From: Vibrio coralliilyticus
GTDB lineage: Bacteria; Pseudomonadota; Gammaproteobacteria; Enterobacterales; Vibrionaceae
Direction: 5' to 3'
Length of the DNA: 64,000 bases
Assembly: GCF_024449095.1 (NCBI RefSeq)
Contig: NZ_CP024627.1
Span: 1,860,001-1,924,000, forward strand
Both the position numbers and the translations under genes were made by a program. Below the pieces are notes generated by a model. It had not been told where the DNA came from, searched no databases, and saw only the letters and a list, made by a program, of their open reading frames with translations. Below, piece by piece: positions 35,049 through 43,026 of this stretch. How positions within the stretch are numbered: the first letter of the stretch is position 1; each line of letters opens with the position of its first letter.

Positions 35049-35474
35049 TCACATGATACATTCTTGTGACAATTTGGCTTGTTCAACCCCATTCTCAATC
35101 AAAGCGATAGCATCTTCACTATTCACAGACGACAACAATTGATCTACTAGTTCAGAAGCGGTGGTTTCAGAGGAAGTTTCAACCAAACAGCTGTATGCAT
35201 TTGCAATATGCTCCTTAGCTTGGGTCAAAGCTTCTGGATTATCAAAATCAACGCTGATGGCCTCCTCTATAGATGTCGCCATTTCTTTAGCAGACTCAGT
35301 TGCAGCGCCAAGCTGATCAAGGTTTAACTTATCCAAGTCAATTGACTCCACTTGCTGCTGAATATCATCCACCGCTTTATTGGCGGCTTCTTGCGCTTGA
35401 TCGATGGCTTTCGTTGCATCATCACAACCAATTAGAGCCCCTAGCATCACAATTAAGCTCACTGTTTTCTTCAT
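35049..35474 (-). CDS. Small helical lipoprotein of unknown function
   Basis: The protein has 141 residues. The signal peptide ends at the lipobox LIGC (Cys17) followed by Asp-Asp, which in the Lol rule would favour retention in the inner membrane. The mature part is almost fully helical, acidic and rich in Ala, with repeated coiled-coil-like stretches (QAQEAANKAVDDIQQQVES). Two cysteines near residues 94 and 139 may form a disulfide. No family is recognised. Confidence 0.68.
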   Translation of the reverse strand: MKKTVSLIVMLGALIGCDDATKAIDQAQEAANKAVDDIQQQVESIDLDKLNLDQLGAATESAKEMATSIEEAISVDFDNPEALTQAKEHIANAYSCLVETSSETTASELVDQLLSSVNSEDAIALIENGVEQAKLSQECIM

Positions 35475-35602
35475 GAATAACCTTTTTAGCCTTGTATGTT
35501 GTTAGACAATCTTAAAACAACATGAATCTCGAGCAAACAGGAATAAGGTAACGGATTGTTGATGAGCTTTTCTCCAAGTAATGCGTTTAATCCATGGTCG
35601 GA

Positions 35603-35938
35603 TTAAGCCTTCTTAACAAATTGCGCCGTTACCATCATTTCCCCTGCTCCATCGACTTTACAGTCCAGTTGATGATCCTTGCCATCGACAATACGTCGAA
35701 TCACTGCTTTCGTACCAATTTTTAAGACCAGTGAGCTTCCCTTCACCTTAAGGTCTTTCGCTAATGTCACCTTATCCCCTTCAGCAAGGAGTGTTCCATT
35801 GGCATCTTTCACATTCAAAGTTTCATCTTCCAATACTTCGGCTGGATTCCACTCATAAGCACACTCAGGACAAATCAGATGATCTTGGTCTTGATAAACA
35901 TACTCAGATTGGCAATTAGGACATGGGGGAAATGACAT
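35603..35938 (-). CDS. yjdM: YjdM (PhnA) zinc-ribbon protein
   Basis: The protein has 111 residues. A zinc ribbon ([21 protein letters not shown]) is followed by the YjdM/PhnA beta domain with [21 protein letters not shown] and the C-terminal CKVDG. The family was once linked to phosphonate use, but its role is unknown and it is not part of the C-P lyase system. It is monocistronic. Confidence 0.93.
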   Translation of the reverse strand: MSFPPCPNCQSEYVYQDQDHLICPECAYEWNPAEVLEDETLNVKDANGTLLAEGDKVTLAKDLKVKGSSLVLKIGTKAVIRRIVDGKDHQLDCKVDGAGEMMVTAQFVKKA

Positions 35939-36083
35939 ATTAAAAGACTTCTCTACAATTATTTTTCAATATGATACTGCGAGTTTTAGCTCTAAGCGAG
36001 CCATTACCTTTAACAACGAAAAGGCTTTTTAAGCACCCAAAAAGGGGAGACTTAACACATTGATAGTCTCTGAGATGCTTATT

Positions 36084-36482
36084 TTACAAGCCAGGCCAGA
36101 ATAGCTCTACTCTAATACCACTTGGGTCGTAACACATAAGATGTTTGGCAGGGCCGGATTTAACAAGCTCAGGACCAAACTCAACCTCAATCCCTGATTT
36201 GAGGAACTGCTCTCGTAATTGTTCTAATTGCCCTTCACTTTCAACAAGCAAGGCTAAATGATGTAAGCCGACATTCGTTTTTCGGTCAAACGGAGTAGGG
36301 TTAGCAACCTGGGAGGACCATAGCGTCAGCATGATATTGCCATCACTAACAAATATGGCTGGATAATCGGGGTTCCTCTTTACTTCATTCCAACCTAAGT
36401 GCTCAATAAAAAACTGAGCACTGGCTTCTAAGTCAGATACGGTTAATCCTACGTGATGTATACCTTTTGTTAATGCTGCCAT
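36084..36482 (-). CDS. VOC-family (glyoxalase-like) protein
   Basis: The protein has 132 residues of VOC fold. It begins GIHHVGLTVSDLEAS with metal-ligand His, then GLHHLALLVES and the final Glu in GIRVELFWPG. These positions match glyoxalase I and related metalloenzymes. Substrate is not assigned. It stands alone on the minus strand. Confidence 0.86.
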   Translation of the reverse strand: MAALTKGIHHVGLTVSDLEASAQFFIEHLGWNEVKRNPDYPAIFVSDGNIMLTLWSSQVANPTPFDRKTNVGLHHLALLVESEGQLEQLREQFLKSGIEVEFGPELVKSGPAKHLMCYDPSGIRVELFWPGL

Positions 36483-36603
36483 TTCATTTCCTTATTATGT
36501 AAGTTATTGATGAGAAATCATAAAACAACAAAAATTTGCAACAACACACATATTTAAATCAAGTCATTCAATATTTTCGAACAAAGAAATAAACGCTAGC
36601 TAG

Positions 36604-36628
36604 TAAAAAGAGCGCCAACAGGCGCTCT
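36604..36628 (-). terminator. Rho-independent terminator of the 36648 gene
   Basis: On the minus strand AGAGCGCC pairs with GGCGCTCT around four bases, followed by TTTTT. Confidence 0.85.
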
Positions 36629-36647
36629 CCATTTAAGTGAAAAGCCC

Positions 36648-37166
36648 TTAGGCAACTTCTGTCTCTTCTTGGTTCCGCTCATCTACTGGCTCAATCTCAG
36701 CATCTCTTAGCTTTTGAATGAGCACAGGCAGATCATTACGATAAAAGCTGGCATTGTAGCCTTGAGCAGCAGATGGTAGAGACTGAACAAACTGACACAA
36801 TGGCTCGCATGTCACAGTGACGTCATCACTATTATTAGGGACGAGCAACACCTTTTCATTAACCGTCAATAACACGCTTTCTAATGACTGTTCGTAATGT
36901 TCTACATTTTCAGGCGTTATCGGCTGAAAAACAAAAAAATAGTTCGGCAATCGAATCATCGTGCTCTCATCCTGCTTGGACAAGGCTCCAGAAAACATCC
37001 ATTGCTGAGCTTCTGACTTGAATCGCTTTTTCATTTTTTCGACACGCACGGTCAGTGCTTTTTTCGCATCTTGTGCTTCCTTTTTCCGTTTAGCTTCAAA
37101 ATAGAAGTACAAGGCAAAGAGGGTTAATAAAACAAAAAGGAGCGTAATAAGAATAAAAAAAGGCAT
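36648..37166 (-). CDS. Membrane-anchored protein of unknown function
   Basis: The protein has 172 residues. One N-terminal membrane segment (about 4-24) is followed by a basic, helical stretch and a mixed alpha/beta domain that should face the cytoplasm, because Lys and Arg follow the helix directly. The C-terminus is acidic. No family recognised. It is the gene nearest the integron integrase on its 5' side and is transcribed away from it. Confidence 0.6.
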   Translation of the reverse strand: MPFFILITLLFVLLTLFALYFYFEAKRKKEAQDAKKALTVRVEKMKKRFKSEAQQWMFSGALSKQDESTMIRLPNYFFVFQPITPENVEHYEQSLESVLLTVNEKVLLVPNNSDDVTVTCEPLCQFVQSLPSAAQGYNASFYRNDLPVLIQKLRDAEIEPVDERNQEETEVA

Positions 37167-37446
37167 GATAATTAGCTTAAAACTAGGTACTGAGTATCTG
37201 AAAAATAAAAAGAATTATATAGAATGATTACACTTGGAATCAAAGGTTATTACTCAATTGGTAACATAAAGAGGATATACATAGATAACCAGTATCCAAC
37301 CACTTCATTTCTTCATGAACAGCTCTACATGTAAACGTCACTTCAAGTACAACATTTTTAACCTTCACAATAAGCCAAAAATCACACTTTTCTGTTCACG
37401 GAAGTCGCTATAAAGGTACAGGTCTAAACGAACCGAGGATGATTCA

Positions 37447-38409
37447 ATGCCTGAGAAAAGCCCGTTTCTTAGAGAGGTATGTGAGTATATGAGGTTAAGT
37501 GGCTACAGTATTCGTACTGAGAAGTCGTATCTGTACTGGATTCGTTCGTTTATTTTCTTTCACGATAAACGACACCCTCAAGATATGGGCGCGTATGAAG
37601 TAACTCAATTCCTATCCTACCTCGCGAACTCTCGTAATGTGGCCATAAATACACAAAAGGTGGCACTTAACGCGCTGGTTTTCCTCTATCAGAGCTATTT
37701 AAAAATTGATTTAGGGGATTTGGGGTTTAGCTTAGCCAGTAAGCAGAGACAGTTACCGATTGTATTGACGCCGAGTGAAATTAAGCAAATCCTTTCTTAT
37801 CTAGATGGAAAAGAAAAACTGATTATTGAATTACTTTATGGAAGTGGGTTAAGAATCTCAGAGTGTCTAAGGCTTCGGGTACAAGATATCGATTTAAACA
37901 ACTTGTCTATTACCGTGAGGGATGGAAAAGGCAAGAAAGACCGTCAGACATTACTCAGCCATCAGTGTGTTAGTCAGTTACACCAACAAATAGATGCAGC
38001 TAAAAAGTTACAGCTAGCTGACAACCAGCATGGTATTGGCCCATCTTTACCAAATGCACTGCATAGAAAGTATCCTAACGCGTTTCAACAACTCGGCTGG
38101 ATGTTTATCTTCCCCTCACCTTCTATTTCTCACAACCCACACAATCACCGCCCTTCTAGGCACCACCTTCACAGCAGTGTCGTTAGAAAAACCTTGAGTC
38201 GAGCTGTAGCTAAAGCCGATATCAACAAAAAGGTATCATGCCACACATTTCGCCATAGCTTTGCGACACACCTACTGCAGGCTGGCAGAGACATTCGCAG
38301 TGTTCAAGAGCTGTTGGGTCATAACGACGTTAAGACGACACAGATCTACACCCATGTGATAGGCCAGCACTACGCGGGCACAATAAGCCCATTAGATCAC
38401 CTCAACTAG
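37447..38409 (+). CDS. intI: Integron integrase, Vibrio chromosomal-integron type
   Basis: This is a 320-residue tyrosine recombinase, the length of Vibrio IntIA. Catalytic residues are all present: Arg136 (GSGLRISE), His266 and Arg269 (HTFRHSFATH), His292 (LLGHNDV) and nucleophile Tyr301 (QIYTHV). The extra block that separates IntI from XerC/XerD lies at about 201-222 (LPNALHRKYPNAFQQLGW). It should recombine attI with attC sites. Cassettes would lie to the left, on the minus strand. No attC or clear attI was recognised there, and no LexA box precedes the gene. Confidence 0.95.
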   Translation: MPEKSPFLREVCEYMRLSGYSIRTEKSYLYWIRSFIFFHDKRHPQDMGAYEVTQFLSYLANSRNVAINTQKVALNALVFLYQSYLKIDLGDLGFSLASKQRQLPIVLTPSEIKQILSYLDGKEKLIIELLYGSGLRISECLRLRVQDIDLNNLSITVRDGKGKKDRQTLLSHQCVSQLHQQIDAAKKLQLADNQHGIGPSLPNALHRKYPNAFQQLGWMFIFPSPSISHNPHNHRPSRHHLHSSVVRKTLSRAVAKADINKKVSCHTFRHSFATHLLQAGRDIRSVQELLGHNDVKTTQIYTHVIGQHYAGTISPLDHLN

Positions 38410-38414
38410 TTCGC

Positions 38415-38804
38415 TCATAATACGTTTAGAGCAAACCGAGCGCTACGTGCTTCCGACAGAGAGCATCCGGTTTGCTCCATCAATTCATTTAAGGTGATAG
38501 CAGAGTTAGAACGCAATAAGTACTCAAGCTGTGCAGCAAGAGACTCACAAGGCGGTGCATGGAAATCAATAAACGCTTCTAGTTTGTTCAACACAAACTC
38601 TAAATTCGATGCATGCTGATATAAAAAATTGACCAGATCACGTAATGCTTCAGGTTCGCCAATCAGTTGCCAATCTCTAGACCGACGAATGCGCTTTAGC
38701 TCACAGTGATGTTGTTTGGCGATGACACGTAACTGTTTGTTCTGTTCACTACCAATCCGACGAATCAGCGAAGGGAGGGGAATAATCAGCTTATCGGTAG
38801 GCAT
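38415..38804 (-). CDS. RRF_GI-like small basic protein
   Basis: The protein has 129 residues. The N-terminal half is basic (KQHHCELKRIRRSRDWQLIGEP) and the C-terminal half helical, ending in a possible helix-turn-helix (ITLNELMEQTGCSLSEARSARF). The sequence resembles the small family labelled 'ribosome recycling factor family' (RRF_GI) in Vibrio genomes. That name is not supported by any RRF motif visible here. It is convergent with the integrase, five bases apart. Confidence 0.5.
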   Translation of the reverse strand: MPTDKLIIPLPSLIRRIGSEQNKQLRVIAKQHHCELKRIRRSRDWQLIGEPEALRDLVNFLYQHASNLEFVLNKLEAFIDFHAPPCESLAAQLEYLLRSNSAITLNELMEQTGCSLSEARSARFALNVL

Positions 38805-38853
38805 CTAGTATCTCAATTGGATAACACTGGGGCACTGTAACCTACTCTGATAT

Positions 38854-40626
38854 TTATGCCGAGGCTTTATTAGCACTCACATTAAACAAAGAGAAAAATT
38901 CTTTACCAGACAGGGGTTGAGAAAACAGATAACCTTGATATTCATCACATCGCTCCTGACGAAGAACCTCCAGTTGATCTTCATCCTCTATTCCTTCTGC
39001 GACCACTTTAATGTTTAAACTGTGCCCCATCTGCACTATCGTTCTCAGCAACATTCTGTCGGAATCGTGAATTGCACAATCATCAACAAAACACTTATCA
39101 ATTTTTAATACATCAACCGGAAGTTGCTTCAGATACTTCAAGCACGAGTATTCCACACCGAAATCATCAATCGCAATTGAGATCCCCAACGCTCGCAGTT
39201 GTCCACAAATATCCGTCACACTCTCAGGATCTTTCATCAATGTGGACTCCGTGATCTCAATCTGCAATAAGTGGGAAGGCAGTTGCACTTCTCTAAGAAT
39301 TTCACAGATCACTTTAAACAAATCGGTGTGAGCAAACTGTACATTGGACACATTTACCGACACACAGATATCAATCCCCTCATCATGCCAAGCTTTAATT
39401 TGCTTACAGGCTTCACGTAAAATCCAGTGCCCTAAGGGAACTATCTGCGCTGTTTTCTCAGCAACCGGAATAAATTCCGCTGGCGTTATCGCCCCTAACT
39501 GTGGGTGTTTCCATCGAATCAGAGCTTCCGCACCAACCACTTCCGACGTGGTCGTAGAAACTTTCGGCTGATAACAAAGCACAAATTGATCTTTGGCTAA
39601 CGCTTCTTTAATTTCTGTTTCTATCTGATGCTGGCGAATCGTCTCATTCAGCAAGGCTTCATCAAACCAGCACACTGTACCCGCTCCTTCCGAGCGCGCT
39701 TTGTACAATGCAAAATCGGCATTTTTAATCCAAACATCGGTACTTTCAGAGGCGTCTCTCGCAAAAGCGACGCCAATGCAAAACCCAAGCCTATGACTGG
39801 TATTATCTATGTTAAATAAGGTTTTTTTGTGCCTCACAAGAATCTCGACTACTTCATCAAGCACCAGTTCCACCCCAGTGGACTCAACCATAAGAACAAA
39901 CTCATCTCCCCCCAACCGATACAGTTTTCCATAGCCACCAACTAATTGCTTAATATGATTAGCAAACGCCACCAACAACACATCACCATGACGATACCCC
40001 AAACGGTCATTCACATTCTTAAACCCTTCAAGACCAATATGCAGCAAGCCAAAATGGTCAGCATTGCTGGCATTGACTTGTTTAATATCACTGTAAAAAG
40101 CGTGCAAGTTTGGCAGTTTAGTTAGATAGTCAGTGACACTCTCTTTCTTGTAGGTAAGTGCTTGTTCTCGTGCTTTAACATAGAAATATGACATCACGGT
40201 CAATGCAATGGTAATAGCACTGACTTCGGTAGCCACTTCGACGAATAACTCGAAGTCAGTGGTCGTTAATTGGTAAAGATATCCATTGATGAGCGCCGCT
40301 CCCACCGCGATCGGCCACAAAGAACCTGGGAACAATACGATGTAGCACAAAGGAATGAGCATTAAACTATCTCGGATGGAAGCTACATCAAACGGTTCAA
40401 TCAGACCGCCGACTAAGAACATAGCCACACCAGAGAATGAAAATAAATGTCGAAGTGTTAAATCAGACGAGATTAAAGACAGTATCATTAGTATCGGGAA
40501 TAAGAAGAAGATCCTCGACCAAGTGTGATCCTGATTGACTAGGCTATAAGACACAACCCCTACAGCACAAAGAAAAGCAAGGTTGGCAATAATTTGAAAC
40601 CACTCTGTACTGTTATTCTTATGCAC
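38854..40626 (-). CDS. Membrane GGDEF-EAL protein (c-di-GMP turnover)
   Basis: The protein has 590 residues. Five or six N-terminal membrane helices (about 10-150) form a putative sensor. The GGDEF domain (about 160-322) has an intact GGDEF at 239-243. The EAL domain (about 335-580) has EAL at 367-369, EITES, the DDFG metal motif, LKIDKCFVDD, VAEGIE and a QGYLFSQP end. Both catalytic sites look complete, so it could make and degrade c-di-GMP. It stands alone. The sensed signal is unknown. Confidence 0.93.
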   Translation of the reverse strand: MHKNNSTEWFQIIANLAFLCAVGVVSYSLVNQDHTWSRIFFLFPILMILSLISSDLTLRHLFSFSGVAMFLVGGLIEPFDVASIRDSLMLIPLCYIVLFPGSLWPIAVGAALINGYLYQLTTTDFELFVEVATEVSAITIALTVMSYFYVKAREQALTYKKESVTDYLTKLPNLHAFYSDIKQVNASNADHFGLLHIGLEGFKNVNDRLGYRHGDVLLVAFANHIKQLVGGYGKLYRLGGDEFVLMVESTGVELVLDEVVEILVRHKKTLFNIDNTSHRLGFCIGVAFARDASESTDVWIKNADFALYKARSEGAGTVCWFDEALLNETIRQHQIETEIKEALAKDQFVLCYQPKVSTTTSEVVGAEALIRWKHPQLGAITPAEFIPVAEKTAQIVPLGHWILREACKQIKAWHDEGIDICVSVNVSNVQFAHTDLFKVICEILREVQLPSHLLQIEITESTLMKDPESVTDICGQLRALGISIAIDDFGVEYSCLKYLKQLPVDVLKIDKCFVDDCAIHDSDRMLLRTIVQMGHSLNIKVVAEGIEDEDQLEVLRQERCDEYQGYLFSQPLSGKEFFSLFNVSANKASA

Positions 40627-40710
40627 ACCGCTTCCTTACTGCATTAGCAACGTTAACTACCTCACCTCTTAAAATTAGTAATAAAATGTTTTCTTGCCCA
40701 CTTTAGGCGT

Positions 40711-40736
40711 AAAAAAACCTCTCATAAGAGAGGTTT
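40711..40736 (-). terminator. Terminator of the coiled-coil protein gene
   Basis: On the minus strand AAACCTCTC pairs with GAGAGGTTT around four bases and is followed by seven T. Confidence 0.88.
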
Positions 40737-40759
40737 CATATCAAGTTCGTTAGACTTGA

Positions 40760-41491
40760 CTATAAGCCTAGCTCGTCAGTCAACGCTTTCATCTGCTTGA
40801 GATCCATTTGATGTACCCTGATCATCTGATTGACCTGACTTAAACGAGAGTTGGCTTCATCTTGCTTGTCACATGAGTCAGATTTTGCTTCCCAAGAAGT
40901 TCCCGCCAGATACAAATCACAGTCTTTTTTGAGTTGCTTGATTTTAGGCTCCAGCTCTTCCCGCTCTTTTTCTAATGCTTCCAGTTCCTGCTTAACTTTG
41001 AGCTCTTGTTGGAATAACTCTCGTGACCGCTCAAACATCGTGGCTTGCATATCAGCCTGTCGATTCAGTTGATTATTCTCTCGGTTCGCTTCAGCAATCT
41101 TCTGCTTCTGCTGATTGAGTTGCTCTTCAAGAGATAAATTGACTTTCTCAAGCTCCGACACTTCAGAACGTAGCGCTGCCAGAGCCGCTTCATGCTCTTG
41201 TTGCTGCTCATCAATGGCTTGCTGAAGTTTAACGGCAATTTCATCATCGACTTTCGCAACCTTAACTTCGACTTGGTTCACGAGTTGTTTCTTATCTTCA
41301 ACCAGTGACTGATACTTTTCTTCCAGCCCATCATATGCTTTTTGCCATTTATCAGCCGTAACAACGGCTCCGGCAAGGCCGCCTAACGCTAGCCCTATGA
41401 CACCTGCAATGACAATATACAAATAGCTGCGCTTGTCCCGTTCTTCGATGACCACAACATCATCATTCTCAACTTCAGACTCGTTGTTCAA
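40760..41491 (-). CDS. Single-pass membrane protein with long coiled coil
   Basis: The protein has 243 residues. An acidic cytoplasmic tail (1-21) leads to a membrane segment with glycine zipper (YIVIAGVIGLALGGLAGAVV, about 25-45). A continuous coiled coil of Gln, Glu, Lys and Leu (about 52-200) follows, with a Cys pair (DCDLYL ... SDSCDK) near 190-207. The coiled coil is predicted periplasmic. No family name recognised. It is encoded 18 bp after a 52-residue membrane protein, probably in one operon. Confidence 0.65.
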   Translation of the reverse strand: MNNESEVENDDVVVIEERDKRSYLYIVIAGVIGLALGGLAGAVVTADKWQKAYDGLEEKYQSLVEDKKQLVNQVEVKVAKVDDEIAVKLQQAIDEQQQEHEAALAALRSEVSELEKVNLSLEEQLNQQKQKIAEANRENNQLNRQADMQATMFERSRELFQQELKVKQELEALEKEREELEPKIKQLKKDCDLYLAGTSWEAKSDSCDKQDEANSRLSQVNQMIRVHQMDLKQMKALTDELGL

Positions 41492-41509
41492 TTCTTTGCT
41501 CCTACAGAT

Positions 41510-41668
41510 TTAGCGCATGAGTTCCGTAACCACTAATGTCGTGGTATAAACTAAAAAGCCAGAGACCAGTGTTATGACGACGTATTTTTGCAGTTTTTCA
41601 TTGGTTCTATATCGTATCAGCACAAACGCTAACGCCACCAAAAAAACTATAGCAATCAATCTTGTCAT
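41510..41668 (-). CDS. 52-residue two-helix membrane protein
   Basis: A short frame with a strong ribosome binding site (AAGGAGAGGG, six bases before ATG) encodes MTRLIAIVFLVALAFVLIRY, a short basic loop, and a second hydrophobic helix ending TLVVTELMR. Both helices are of membrane length. It lies immediately upstream of the coiled-coil membrane protein gene, suggesting a two-gene operon and perhaps a complex. No family is recognised. Confidence 0.7.
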   Translation of the reverse strand: MTRLIAIVFLVALAFVLIRYRTNEKLQKYVVITLVSGFLVYTTTLVVTELMR

Positions 41669-41950
41669 ACCCTCTCCTTAGCCAGACTCTGCGAGAACCT
41701 CAATAGCCTGTTAACTCATTCATTTATACCATTTTTTAAGAGCGTTGGGTCAGAGTTCAGTTTGTTTTACACCCATTTGATTCAATTATATACATTCCCA
41801 TTCCAGTTTCGTTATGTGATATCAAGCTAATCGTAACAAAACACAACCTTTTCAGTCTAAACGGCTAAGACTAGGCTTTAACAGAATTAAATTTGGGCCT
41901 GCATCAAATATAAGGTATAACGAACTATCTCGAAAGTTTGAGGCAAAATA

Positions 41951-42289
41951 ATGAAACCATATAAGTTAGAAAATAAGAAACGCCGTATCCAGAAGAAGCT
42001 ATTTTTGGGTGAGTTCGCGATGCTTGGCTTTGAAATCAGCTGTGAAACAACGATCACTGACTTTGATAGCTACGACGCGTTTGTTGACGAGTTCATTGAT
42101 TACATCGATGCACTTGGATTGAGTTTTGGTGGAGGTGGCCTAGAGTTGTTTGAAGGCTTTATTTGTCACTCAGAAAGATATCAAAGCGTAACAGAAGAGC
42201 AGCAAGCCAAAGTTGCTGCATGGCTTGATGCGCGAGCTGATGTGAAATCAGTGCAGGTGAGCGAGCTGGTTGACGCGAACTACTTCTAA
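41951..42289 (+). CDS. YggL (DUF469) family protein
   Basis: The protein has 112 residues. The family pattern is clear: RRIQKKLFLGEFAMLGFEIS, DEFIDYIDALGLSFGGGG and WLDARADVKSVQVSELVDANY. YggL proteins bind the 50S ribosomal subunit, but their function is unsettled. It is monocistronic, with a terminator at 42299-42320. Confidence 0.9.
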   Translation: MKPYKLENKKRRIQKKLFLGEFAMLGFEISCETTITDFDSYDAFVDEFIDYIDALGLSFGGGGLELFEGFICHSERYQSVTEEQQAKVAAWLDARADVKSVQVSELVDANYF

Positions 42290-42298
42290 GCTTTGCAG

Positions 42299-42320
42299 TA
42301 GCGCCCTACTCAGGGCGCTA
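42299..42320. terminator. Terminator between convergent genes
   Basis: TAGCGCCCT pairs with AGGGCGCTA around ACTC. A short T-stretch follows. Confidence 0.75.
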
Positions 42321-42334
42321 TTACTATGTCATAT

Positions 42335-42577
42335 CTATTTCACTTCCAAACCTAGATTGTATTGCGCCAAGCATCGGGTGACATAACTCACTTTCAAAAA
42401 CGCAGCTATTACGATGGTACTGATATGCGCCGCAATTTGAGCATTCAGGCTGAAGGCGTTAGCGTATGGATAAGAAATCATCACGCTGACCACCAGTGCG
42501 AGAAAAGTGACAACCAGTCCAATATTTGAAACAGTCAAAAGTGTTTTAAATGCGGTGCGAGTTGGTTGAGCAAACAT
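42335..42577 (-). CDS. Small two-helix membrane protein
   Basis: The protein has 80 residues with two membrane helices (about 13-35 and 47-66) and Tyr/Asn-rich connecting loop. The ribosome binding site is AGGTCCC-like and weak. No family recognised. Convergent with the YggL gene. The strength of hydrophobic periodicity and separate terminator support a real gene. Confidence 0.55.
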   Translation of the reverse strand: MFAQPTRTAFKTLLTVSNIGLVVTFLALVVSVMISYPYANAFSLNAQIAAHISTIVIAAFLKVSYVTRCLAQYNLGLEVK

Positions 42578-43026
42578 AGGGACCTCACTAGATTATTTTG
42601 TTTTTCTCTCTACATAGCATTCTTCCTGCCAACTTTAAAAATCCTATATAATCAATAAAATAAAAATGCCATCAAGTTAATAGGAGTCAATAAGACACAA
42701 CAATAACAAAGTCAAAAAGACACTAAATAGTCATTTCATTTAAACTCAATTTAAAACCCTCAACACACTCCATCCAATAGTTTTTCAATCAAATAAAACT
42801 CAATAATTTTAATTAGTTAAAATTTCATATATATCAATTAGTATAAATACTCGAAATGCTATTGATATGCCAATTAATTTATATGTAGTATGGCTTCTTC
42901 AGAGCAACGAGATCTAACTTTTCTCATGCTTTGATATTCATCGAGAGCTTAAGTTAGTCCGCAGTCAACTTGTTGTAAGTCTCATTCCGCCATGAATTCC
43001 TACTTCATTAGTGAGGAGAGACCTCC
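42578..43026. other. AT-rich intergenic region upstream of the beta-propeller gene
   Basis: About 450 bases, very rich in A and T between 42640 and 42900, with several A- and T-tracts. No gene, RNA or repeat recognised. It looks like a silenced-promoter (H-NS type) region preceding the secreted protein gene. Confidence 0.4.

Noticed and set aside
37167..37446. attI site or LexA box upstream of the integron integrase
   Set aside because: Searched by eye; no CTG-N10-CAG and no convincing GTTRRRY core with flanking simple sites was found.
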